This document shows, piece after piece, positions 33,305 through 43,542 of a stretch of 64,000 bases of DNA; positions within the stretch are counted from its first letter, which is position 1, and every line of letters begins with the position of its first letter. Source of the DNA: Candolleomyces eurysporus (Eukaryota > Basidiomycota > Agaricomycetes > Agaricales > Psathyrellaceae). Both the position numbers and the translations under genes were made by a program. The notes under the pieces were generated by a model that did no database searches, was not told the DNA's origin, and saw only the letters and a program-made list of their open reading frames with translations. The stretch spans positions 1-64,000 of the forward strand of contig JANBPK010000735.1 of the NCBI GenBank assembly GCA_027579435.1, written 5' to 3'.

Positions 33305-35242
33305 ATGTCCAGCCGCTATTTCAAGCCTCTGCCTCCCCTTCCTCTCCCTGAACTCCCGAGTGAGATATGGCTCAAGATCGCGGGAGAACTCACCCTGGAG
33401 GAAAAAAAGCATCTTTTCTGTTTGAACAGGACGTTCTATGATCTGTATATGAACGAGAAGTATCGCGACCTTAGCTTGGTGTCTACGGATGGTGTGGAGT
33501 TTGTGGAGGCCATGCAGACGTTGAGGTGAGTNCCCCCCCCCCTCTACTGGTTCTCTGGTCCTCTCATTACGGATACTGATGTTCGTGTGGCAATTAATAT
33601 TGATAGAGAGTCCGAAGTCGCCAAACGCGTTCGAGCGTTGACTTTCTGGCCTAAGTCCGTGCTTGAGGCGATCTATTCACGGGTTATTCGTGTTCCTGTG
33701 GACTCAGTATCAACTGTGGAACTCGATTCCCCCGTCCCTCACGTAGACGCGCAACTAGGGCAATCTGAGAACCGTTTGGACGGTCTGAAGCGGCTACTTT
33801 TGAAGAAACGGGTTCCTCTGATGGATGTTCCTGCAGCGGGCCCGCCTCCGGTCCAGGATAGATTTGTCGAGCTGCCTCCTCTCCCCCCTCATTATGAGAG
33901 GTTCCGGATGTTCAAGAAGCTCCTTCTCACACTCAGCGGAGTGGAGGAGGTCTCTGTCAAGTACTATGCAAATTCGGGATGCCAAGATTATCGACAACAG
34001 AATCTACGACGTGATCTGGCGGTGATTATGCACGAGCACCTATGGCCGACCGTCAAGGATACTGTTCGAAAACTCTCGCTTGACGTTGATGAATTGTCTT
34101 TCGGTGACATCGCACCCTCCCTCTCCGACGCTCCTCTCAACGTCCGCCATTTCGAATTGAAGTTATGGTCCTTTGAATCCGAGATTGGGGACTCGGACGC
34201 GGACGAACAGCAGAAGAAGAGGGATGCTGTTACGAGCGACGTCGTGTCCTTCGTCCGAATACTTAATCGCGGATCCAACCAACTGCAATCAGTTTCTCTG
34301 CAAACGGGTTTCAGGGGCGTTTGGAACGCCGTTTACTCCCTATCCCTATCGAATTTACGGTCCCTGCAGTTGCGGCTGACAGAGGGGATGATGATGCGTG
34401 GACCTCGGGATTGTGGGATCCACCATTTCTTGGCGTCGAGTCTAGTTGGGATTCAGCATCTTTCTCTCATTGGTTCCGACTCAACCGACAACAACTTCCC
34501 TTCGGAACATGGGGAAGAAGGGCTGTTCGATAACTCGGCATGGCACTCTTCCACTGCTGACTTTCGGCCGTTCAAAGGTCTTACGAGTCTTGAAATTAGG
34601 CTACCTGATAGGGTTTTGCAGAACACGAGGGTGTTGAAGTATCTGGCGCATTTAGCGCCGAACCTCCAGTCTTTGGCGGTGCAGGATGAGATTGGGAGTT
34701 GTGAAGAATTCAGAGTGATGTTGGAGTCGTTTACGGGTACGGAGCAGAGGAAAGCGAAGTTGAGGGTGCTCCGGGTCAGGGTTAAGATTTTGACACCAGA
34801 TGTACTCAAGTGCATCTTTTCGAGGTGTACTGGCCTTGGGAAGTTGGGTATTGTCTATAGGGTGTTGAGGCCCTTTGAGGAATCTGCTGGGGTGGAGCGC
34901 ATGGAATTGGGAAAACATCAGGCGCAAGATAAGCTTGAATTCGACAAGGTGCGTATATGTTCTTCTGTATGTCTGATATCGTATAGCTATTAATGCAAAC
35001 TATAGGCTGGGTTCAACACCTTGCTCAACAGCCAGGTCAATGCTGACCGAAGCTTGTTCCCTTGTAAATTTCTCAGAGATATATCTTTCAGTTCCCTTGT
35101 GGATGGAGAGGGCGCCAGATATAGTCTGGACCTGATGAAGATAATGGCGAACCACTTCCGGGGAATCGAGAAGTTTGCCGGGATTCAGCGTACAGGAATA
35201 ACGAGGAACGCGCTGGTGAAGATGGAACAACTCGGGCCGTAG
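33305..35242 (+). CDS. F-box/leucine-rich protein, dispersed type II, right copy
   Basis: Exons 33305-33525, 33607-34948, 35006-35242; about 599 aa. Starts MSSRYFKPLPPLPLPELPSE, with an F-box-like helix pair (IWLKIAGELTLEEKKHLFCL, RTFYDLYMNEKYRDL). Exon 2 begins ESEVAKRVRALTFWP and contains leucine-rich repeats (LRSLQLRLTEG, LTSLEIRLPDR, LRVLRVRVKILTPDVLKC). The last exon carries the conserved tail (LMKIMANHFRGIEKFAGIQR). The N at 33532 is in intron 1, next to a C run. Intact source of the broken copy at 51121. Confidence 0.82.
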
Positions 35243-35666
35243 GATCGCAGCAGGAAAGGGTACTACCATCGCGTTCGTCGGATTGGAAGACTGTGCAGAA
35301 GATTTTTTTCTGAATAGCTCGGGATGATTCTTTGTGATGTGATTGACTAATTTATAGACATAGATCAATAGACAACAGAGATTTTGAAAAGTCAGTACCA
35401 CATACCTCCAGAGCTACAACGCCGGATACTAATTGACATCCCATCCTCTTGTCGTGATCCGTTGTTTGAAATGCAGACGGAAACAGTGTCCCCCGACGCA
35501 CCGCCCTCGCTTGACATTGACGGTTTCCATTCATTTACTGAACCCTGAGGCTGTCGTCGCGTAAAAACTATAAAGATGACGTAGAAATGAATGAACGTCC
35601 CTCAAGCAACACCCTTATTCAGCTCCTCTTCCTCTTCCTCCTCCCCTCGACAGTCCCTCCCGAACG
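35243..35666. other. intergenic between two F-box genes
   Basis: 424 bases; holds the TATA element listed at 35569. Nothing else recognised. Confidence 0.5.
35569..35582 (+). promoter_or_regulatory. TATA element with adjacent TGACGT, type I right copy
   Basis: TATAAAGATGACGT, 85-98 nt upstream of the ATG at 35667. Conserved with the element upstream of the left type I gene; TGACGT is a bZIP/CRE-like core. Confidence 0.55.
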
Positions 35667-37541
35667 ATGCCCCAGACCTTGCAAGAACGGCCCGACCTCT
35701 CACCCGAGTTATGGCTTCATATCGCAGAAATGTTGGAACCGGAAGAACGACACAAGCTCATCGGCCTCAACAGGCTGTTTTTTGAGCTTGTCATGAATGA
35801 GAGGTATCGGAACCTCAGCTTGGTGTCTCCGGATGGGTATAATTTGCTTGAGACGATGGAAAGGTTGTTGTAAGTGTTATATTCTACTTGACTGCGCTTT
35901 CCGACGACTGACACATTATTGTGTGGTTGTTCATTTGGACTTGCAGGATTCCCGGCATCGCAAATCGCGTTCGGTCCTTGACTATCTGGTCTGAAGACGT
36001 GTGTACAGCGATCTGGCCGGCGGATTTCTCGTTCGAACCGAAGCCGAGGTACGAACTGTCACCTCATCAAGTCGTCCTAGTCCCCGAGGAACCTGAAAGT
36101 ATTTGGACGACCGTCAAGCGGCGCGTGTTCAGGGAGGACAAGCCTCCTCCTGAACCAAGGTACATCGTTCATCGATACCCAATCCTGCCTGACCCTCCCG
36201 GACGCCTACAGTTGTTCAAACAGGCTTTGGGAAGGATTACAAATTTGGAGGAGCTGTCGATCAAGAGGAGGGTTAGGTTGAATGGGAATCGAAGACCTAT
36301 ACCACCGCCGGAGCAGATGGCTCGGTTCCTGGCTAATTGCATGCAAGAATGCATTTGGCCGGTAGCGAGGGCGACAGTTCGCAAGTTGACCTTGGACGTG
36401 GACAGCCAATTTTTCGAAGGCTTCGTCCCTGCGCCGGAGGTGTTCCCTCAGAATATTCGGCATTTCGTGCTCAGGCTCTGGTCAAATGCGAATGCGAATT
36501 CGGAGGAGAATATCAATATGTCTAGCAATGTGGCGCTGTTCGTACGCAAGCTATCCGAGGCGAAGACAGGCACCAGTGGTTTGGAGAGGCTATCCCTGGA
36601 AGGCGATTGTCAAGCCTTTTGGAGTGGCCTGGGGACTATTCCGAATTTGCGCGGTTTGGAGTTGCATATCCCGGCTCAAGTTATCATTCAGCGTCCGATG
36701 CAAGACACCGACCTTCATCGGCTGCTGATGAAGAACGCAGAATCCATCCAGCATTTGTCAATTATACCCATGAACAAAACGCCCCAGCAACCGCATCTCT
36801 CGTCCAACTCCATCGACGCATCTGCGGAGCCCCGCTTGATCCAGGTTGGAGGTGTAGTTTCACAAACCCTGCCTAATCTCAAGAGTCTCAAGTTCAAGTT
36901 CCCTTGGAGAGGCCGGGAATCGGAGACGCTGGAGTGGCGCATCGCCCTCGAGTATTTTACGTTTTTGGGGAAGAACGCTATGTCGTTGACAATCCAGGAT
37001 TCGCTTTCTGCGATAGGCCTGGAGAGTACACTGAGAGCGTTCAATCGCATCCGGCAGGAACCCCTTCGAGAGCTTCATTTGAATGTGACAGTTCTTACGC
37101 CTGATGTGGTGGAGACCATTGTCAGGATTTGTCCGAATCTTGTCAAGCTGGATGTTGTTTATGGTACCCTGTGTCCGGAGGATGAGTTTGTTTCCTGGAT
37201 ACTTAAACCTTCTCTGACAGGGGCTATCTTGGTGAGTTTCCTTCATCTTTTACTTTTTCTCCCATCTCACTAAGTGTGTGCCCCAGGCCAAATTCATTCA
37301 GCAAATTAAGGACCGTGGTTGCCACCCATGCCCATCCCTCACGGATATTTCTCTTATGTCCTACGTCTCCGGGACTGGGCTCAAGTATCACTTGCCGCTC
37401 ATGAAAGCGTATGCGGGCATTTTGCCGAGTGTTGTGTCCTTTGCCGGGATTAGGGATGCTACTGAGGAGGCGTTGGCGTCTCTTGAACCCAAGATGGCGT
37501 TCCTGGCAGCGGGAAGTGGGAGGAACGCGGCTTGGAGTTAG
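35667..37541 (+). CDS. F-box/leucine-rich protein, dispersed type I, right copy
   Basis: Exons 35667-35869, 35947-37231, 37287-37541; about 580 aa. F-box-like LSPELWLHIAEMLEPEERHK and GLNRLFFELVMNERYRNLSL. Exon 2: RVRSLTIWSEDVCTAIW, then repeats (LRGLELHIPAQ, LKSLKFKFPWRGRE, LRELHLNVTVLTPDVVETIV). Tail exon: CHPCPSLTDISLMSY, KYHLPLMKAYAG, VSFAGIRDATEEAL, closely matching the left type I gene. Single-copy domain order and exon phases are the same as in all dispersed copies. Confidence 0.82.
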
Positions 37542-38020
37542 ACGATTTCAACCATTTCTGTCGCTGGTGGGGCGTGCGAGGAGTGATGTAGCTGGTTTGC
37601 TACCTATCTATTCCTTTATCGATTTTATACTTGTTGGCGTTCGACTCGAGAAGCCGGGGAAGTAAAGTTCAAGCGGGTGTATACGGTATGTTTGTCCCGC
37701 TTGGTCCACCAAAGGAATTGGGCAATACATTCGTGAGTCGAGCGAAGAGATCGCAAGTGCGCTACCATTCAGTCAAGTTGAAACTTTCAGGGTCCTTCTA
37801 CAATGAAGAATTCATCTAAAGCGAGAAAGATATGCAGAAGGTAACAAAAAAGACAAACATAGTCTAGTTATGCCGCGGTAATGGAACAAGACTAAAAGTG
37901 TTACAACCGAGTCCAATGACTACATGCTCGTGTCCGACAGATCTTGTACAGAAAAAACGAGACTATGTACATGCAACTCATAACGGTGACCCCTTGCAAG
38001 CAACCCATGTTGGAGCACGA
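37542..38020. other. convergent 3' region
   Basis: 479 bases between the 3' ends of the F-box gene (+) and the NACHT-TPR gene (-). No feature recognised. Confidence 0.5.
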
Positions 38021-40215
38021 TTACGGTATGGGCTCTGTGGATGGGGCTGACAGCCGATTTGCTTCTTCTTCCACCGTCGAGATTTTGGAGAGATCCTCTT
38101 CTTGTCCCGTAGCATCAAAACGCAGCTGGAGGAGAGAAGCCAAGGAGCGGAGCCGTTTAACTCGGCTCCGGTGCCCAACAGGATAATGAAATGTGAGAAG
38201 TTCTTCGCAGTGGGCTATTGCCTCCTGTAGATAGGAGAGTGTTTGGCTCTTCCCGTACATCAACTGGAGAGGTATGAGAAGGTTTTCAAGGGCAACTGAG
38301 CGATCGGGATGACAGGGTGGTCGAAGTTTGAGTGCTTCACGATGCAGGGAAATGGCTTCCTCAAGGTCAGCCACGGTTTCTATGCGCTGATAACGATCCT
38401 GGAGTGCAAGGCCGAGATTGTTGAGTGAAAGTGAGCGATGGGGATGAGGGGATGGTTGAAGTTCGAGTGCTTCACGATGGAGGGAAATGGCTTCTTCAAG
38501 GTCCGTGGGAGACTTGGTCTGATCGGAACGGTTCTGAACGGCAGCGGCCAGCTCTGCAATCCAATGCGGGGCACCGGGTTGGATTGCAAGTCGCTCACGA
38601 CATAAGTGAATCGCAGAATCGTACTCCGTTGGCGCGAAGCAGCCGTTCCCGAGATTCATATGCGTTATGGAATAATAAAAATCATACTCCGTAATGGCGG
38701 AAATCTGCTCCCCGGAACCGATGGACAAGCCCGGATCCTCCCTTAGAACCTTGAGTCCATGCTCAAGGCAAAGAAGGCAGATCCGGACATGATGCGACGG
38801 GTGTGCAAAGAAATCGCCCGATCGACTTTGGGTAGTCAGGAAGTCTCGGAGCGACGTGTGGCAGAGTGTGACCGGTATGTCATCTGTCCCTGGAACCTGA
38901 ATGATTGCTTGCAAGTTCACGAGGACGTTGACAACCTCGTAGGTCTCGATTCCAAGAAGCTCCGCGATTCCTGATATCGGAAGAGGTTCCTGAAGCAAGG
39001 CTATGGTTGATATGATATTGGAGAAGTGGGGGAGGTACATGGAGCGGGACAATGTTTGTGTGTAAAGCCCATCGAGACCGGGGTTCATCTTGAGGGCCAA
39101 CGGAAGCCGGTCCATCGGTGTTGGTGCGTGGCTGCCTTCAGCGTTAGTTGCCATAATGAATTTGAATACGGCTGAGGCGAAAATGAATGATCCCCCAATA
39201 TGTTTGACAAGCTTGCGTCTGTCACTCTGGGTAGGCCACTCTCCGTGCCTCCGAACGTATGCTCGGACGACCGAGTTCCTCCTATGTCCATCCTCGAAAA
39301 GGATCTCCAGAAAGGTGGTGATGTCGTCGTCGGAGCAATGATCCACGAGGTTGTCCAATATGACCGCTGGGACATCCAGGCGGGACTTGATATGCTCTTC
39401 CACCCGGCTCGTGATGAAAACGCGGAGGGGTATCAGGGGATTCTCGTCGAAGAACATCAGCATTCCGTCGATGAGCTCCTGGACCTCATCTTTATTATCG
39501 CACTCGTCCAGCCCATCCAGTACGATGAGAAACGGGCCTTGTGTCAATGCCATACCCCTTTCCTTCAGCTGAGCGACAGCTTTGAATGGTGCATAGACCA
39601 AGCGCTGCATCCGGGTTCGTAAAGAAACGCCTCCTTCGTTTGGCGTCAGCAATGCTCGGTTGGCTTGTACGGCTTCGCGTATAAAGGGCTCTGTCTGGGG
39701 GATAACCGCCGCCATCTGGCTTGCCAGAGTCGTGGCGAGCCTCCAAATCTTGCTCCTATCGCCTGCGTTCCGGAAGAAGAAGAAGCTGACGACCGGTCTA
39801 TCCTCCCGATCGGACGTGTCGCAGACCTCCTGTGATATGGAGGATTTGCCGCTTCCGACATATCCGTGCATCCATCGTAGATGAGGTTCTGAATCGGTCG
39901 TTACATCGCTCCTCGCCCACGTGTTAATGTTCTTGACCACCTGTTGCCTCGTGCCCGGAAAGCAGGCAGAGTCGGGAGGTGATCGTTTTCGATCTCGAGT
40001 ATGGGATGCATCGGTGATGGGTCGAAGAATGTTGCATAGACCTAATGGCGAAAAGGTGAGTTCTGGAAGGAGATGGGTGGAGATTGGCATCGATGGGCCC
40101 ATCACTTACTCTGCTCGGCGCTAGCGGAACCGTGGTGTTGGTGGAGGCCTCCTTCGACTTGGTAGGTGACTAGATTCTCTACATACGCATCCCGGAATCC
40201 TGGGAGGACGTTCAT
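38021..40215 (-). CDS. NACHT-TPR STAND protein
   Basis: Signal-transduction NTPase of the STAND class; fungal relatives are linked to nonself recognition and programmed cell death, but the role here is not known. Exons 40110-40215 and 38021-40041, about 708 aa. N-terminal about 65 aa of unknown type ending DASHTRDRKRSPPDSACFPG, a segment common before fungal NACHT domains. Walker A GYVGSGKSS near residue 85, Walker B FLIVLDGLDEC near residue 200, sensor-like VFITSRVEE. The C-terminal third has TPRs (DLEEAISLHREALELQP and a near repeat). No known effector domain at the N-terminus. A 5' untranslated exon with a gtgagt intron may lie at about 40290-40380. Confidence 0.85.
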
Positions 40216-42852
40216 GTGTCCCTATATGAAGAATAGCCGCATTTTAGAACATGGAAAATAGGTGAGGACAGCACGAGCTGTACAGTACTCACCAGAATAC
40301 TAGTCGTCAACAGTAGCACAATGAGTACGACACTTTCAACCTCAGCCGTTTATCCTTTCTCTGAGATGATGAGAAGAAGATGGGTAGAGACTCGAGCACC
40401 AGACAGATGGTAGGTGGGTGGGCGGTCACAGTGAAGAGATGACGGGGAAAGACAGGCTTCGACTGCGTCAAGCCAAACTGCTGTGCCCTTGCTGTGAATC
40501 TCCTGGGAACTCCTTCCCACAAATAGGTGTTTGTTCCCGCTAGGCCCAGTCCGCCTTGTTCACGTCTAGGACTGGCGGGGAATAACGAACGAGTACGCAG
40601 TAAGCCCCTGGAGTGTCAATACCGTGCATTACGTGTCCGCTCACTGTTCGCGAATGTTGTGTTCTTGACACGGTATCAAGGCGGTGAGTGTGTCTGTTGA
40701 GTGACCGCATCCCAAGAAGAGCTGGTCGGGGGGTGGTCAAAGATCCTTGTTGGAATAGGCAGGACGCATGGAGTCCTTCAGCAATGAAACTGTAGCATCG
40801 GAGTGGGGATTGTGTCTTCTCAATTGAGCCGTCCTCTTGGATCCGTTTGTTGCTATCGTTCGCAAACCACAAAGCAAAAATTGAGGCTAGGCGCGAGTCG
40901 AGCGCGAGAACCATAAGGCCAATCTCCAAAACAGAGCAGCGATGGTCCCCGCTTTTAGCACAGCTAAGCGCCGGTGCATGATTGAAGCCGTTCTGCTGGA
41001 TTCATCGGACATGTCTTGCCTTCGAGCATCGCTCTTGGTAGAAAGCTTGCGATACCGTCTTCGAAGTGCTGGCAAGGCTTACCAACGCCGTGGACCTGCC
41101 GGGTAAACTTCTGGAGGGTTGGATAGTATTGCAGCGTCGGACTCGAGATACCACACTCGTGGGAGTAACACTCTGGTGCGTAAATGGAATATTCCATCTT
41201 CTCTTGAATCCTTGTGCTTCTAGGGGTTGGACCGTGTGGCCTGAATCGCTGTCGATTGAAAGTTCGTCTTGTAGTCTCCAATTCCGGCTATCGGGAGAAA
41301 AAATAAGAATCGAGGTAGGAGAGGAAGGACCCCTTCGTAGCGTACCTTCTGTTGCTACAAGAATTTGTCTTGCTTGGAGGCATAGATTCTCCTTCTCCTC
41401 AACCCGACCTCCTAGTTCTCGAACTGAATCAGCTTTGTCGCTGTCTTCCTCGACCGTCTGTGGAGCTGGGCTCTCTCCAAGGATGCGTTCAGCAGCGATG
41501 CTCCTTTCAACGACCAAAGCTTGAGGGTAAAAGAAGCCTAATTCCTGTAGGGTAACTTTCTCCGGGGACCGGGATGCATAACTGTACCAGACTGTCAGAA
41601 GTACTCCAGTTTGAAGGCGCGACTGGACCCACCGATGCCGGAAGAGTAGGAAATCCCGTTGGTCGTGCAAGGGACGACTCGCCCGCCTTGGAATTTAGGT
41701 AATCGAGAAAAGATATTTTGGACCATGCTCCCTACAGCGTGGTCGAGTCGGGTTACGAAACCATTGAAAATGGGCTTGGGGTGGTGGAGAGTTGCGCGAG
41801 CTATCCCTGTTGCGACTCGTTCAGAACCCTGTCGGGCCAGAGAGGAATGACAGTGAACACACGAAAATCTGTCTTGTGAGCTCAACCGATGCAAACCTTG
41901 AAATATAAATATACTGTCGAACTATTTCGGGTAGACCAGAGCAATTGCATCCCTAGAAGAAAACAAACTCAGGAATTGAGAGTCAACGCGGAGTGGAGTC
42001 GCAGACGTACTTGGTTTTTTCATATCCTCGTTCACAAAAAAAAGATGCCTCCAGCCTCTATCGGCCGCCGACCCAGCTATTCGACTCATAAACCCTTTCC
42101 CCTTTCTTTGATAACGCACAAACCACCCGGTGTAAGCAGGATACGTTCATGAGCCAAACAAACAGACTTGAGCCTTGAGCGCGAACCGTTTTGAGGGTAA
42201 TACGGGCGTATCTAAGAAAGAAAGCTGGCGGCGGATGTTATTGAGAAAGAAAGGGAGAGATGGGTTCTTCGGCTTCGGGAGGCAACCCACATTCCGTGAT
42301 CTTGGCAAGCGCGATCACCACCATCCCACTGCGTCATCTCGAAAGTTGAAATACCGAGCTTCTCAAGACCGGATCCTTGATGAAGTTTGGAATCCTCAAG
42401 ACAATTGCGATGTCAACTTTGTGATCATGACGCAGCACGCAACACAGGGACATCTTTCACTTGCGCATTCCATCGACCAACTCGAAGTGACGACCTCCGA
42501 ACTGCTTTGTTGTGCGCTGGAAGATTTCAAAGTGCATTAAATTCCCGTTGCGACAGAACCATCCAAAGAAGAATACACCGTTTGCCTCAAAGCAGGCCGA
42601 TGTTGCGCTACTACATCTCTACACCGACCCGAGGGACACGGTTTGAGGGAGACCCAGGCATCTCTTCTTCTGGAGGTCATCTGCGCAGCCATGTAGGTAT
42701 CCCTCGAATTCAGGCCACAGACAAAGGCTAAGACTTCAACATGCTCAGATCTAAAATCGAGATCGACACTTCTTTTACATCCTCGACGAAGGACCGAACA
42801 GACCTCCGTACAACGGATAACATACGATTCCTACTTATAGATCCCCTACACC
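40216..42852. other. poorly resolved region, possible - strand membrane-protein gene
   Basis: Several - strand open segments overlap (41002-41670, 40964-41281, 40540-41075). The best candidate reads a segment LQTGVLLTVWYSYASRSPEK, an acidic linker (VEEDSDKADSVRELGG) and, further on, a hydrophobic AGTIAALFWRLALWF. I could not join them with consistent splice phases. A + strand 121-codon frame at 42175-42540 has no recognisable domain. Either a fast-evolving gene or decayed sequence. No tRNA or transposon seen. Confidence 0.3.
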
Positions 42853-43208
42853 ATGGCCAAGTTCTTCTTTGAGAAGATCGTGCAGCTCTTCTACACTCAC
42901 GTCTTCACCAAGCCCAAGGAGACTTACAGCAAGGTTACTCAGCTCGGTGTCGCCTTCGCCTTGGGTTATTTCGCTGGTGTTGTTTGTGCCATCGGCTCCC
43001 GCCCCGCTGACTCGCTCGTTTCGCTCCTTGGCAAGGCCGAGAACAAGGGCAAGTCGGTTGGAGAGATTGCTGGCGAGACTGGTGTTGTCACCCTCGCTAC
43101 CAAGGGTTTCGGGACTCGTGTCATCATGATTGGTGCGTTCTATTTCTCTCTCTTCCATTGCATAAAATAGCTAACTGGTTCTGAATAGGTACTTTGACTG
43201 GCTTCTAA
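42853..43208 (+). CDS. small predicted membrane protein, about 99 aa
   Basis: Exons 42853-43132 and 43189-43208 (intron donor gtgcgt, acceptor gaatag); the second exon adds only TLTGF after the shared Gly. Product: MAKFFFEKIVQLFYTH, then a hydrophobic VAFALGYFAGVVCAIG that could span a membrane, a basic/polar loop (KAENKGKSVGEIAGETG) and a C-terminal hydrophobic stretch. Codons are almost all C- or G-ending (CTC, GCC, AAG, TCC, ATC), much more biased than neighbouring genes, which suggests high expression. Family not recognised. A - strand open frame here is the mirror of this codon bias. Confidence 0.7.
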
Positions 43209-43542
43209 TGGTAGATCTACGATACCTTCAAGAGCGCCATACTACCTTCTTTCACCTATTTCATAGACCCTCTACGCCGTATGCTGTACCATGGAAGTCT
43301 AAACCAAAACGGTACTGCCACGATGCTCTTTCTGAACTCGCAAATACTTATTCCAGGGACTCCTTGCGCCCTTCCACGGAAACTTCTGGTCGATGCAAGC
43401 CGACATCTTGTAAGCGCGAACTTCGGATCTACTGGGAACTGCCTCTGCCTCTGCCTCTGAGCTCAAACTTTCGCCTTTCCCATATACTTTCACAATACGA
43501 ATCTTTATTATTCAGGTTCTGAACGGACAACACAATCGCTAT
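43209..43542. other. intergenic, small membrane protein to separase 3' end
   Basis: 334 bases; nothing recognised. Confidence 0.5.

Larger units (their letters stand above)
30215..34855. repeat. segmental duplication, copy 1
   Basis: Almost the same sequence, in the same orientation, as 48046-52609. Contains the TTC7 start, DPH2 and most of a type II F-box gene. Copy 1 sits in full gene context on both sides, so it is probably the source. Divergence is by scattered substitutions and short indels. Confidence 0.9.

Noticed and set aside
40964..41281. A gene encoding a Pro/Tyr/Cys-rich 105-aa protein
   Set aside because: It overlaps another open frame on the same strand, and splice phases to either side did not agree, so it was left as unresolved.
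42835..43158. - strand 107-codon frame opposite the small membrane protein
   Set aside because: It is the mirror of strongly C/G-ending codons on the + strand; the + strand frame has a splice site, start and hydrophobic segments.
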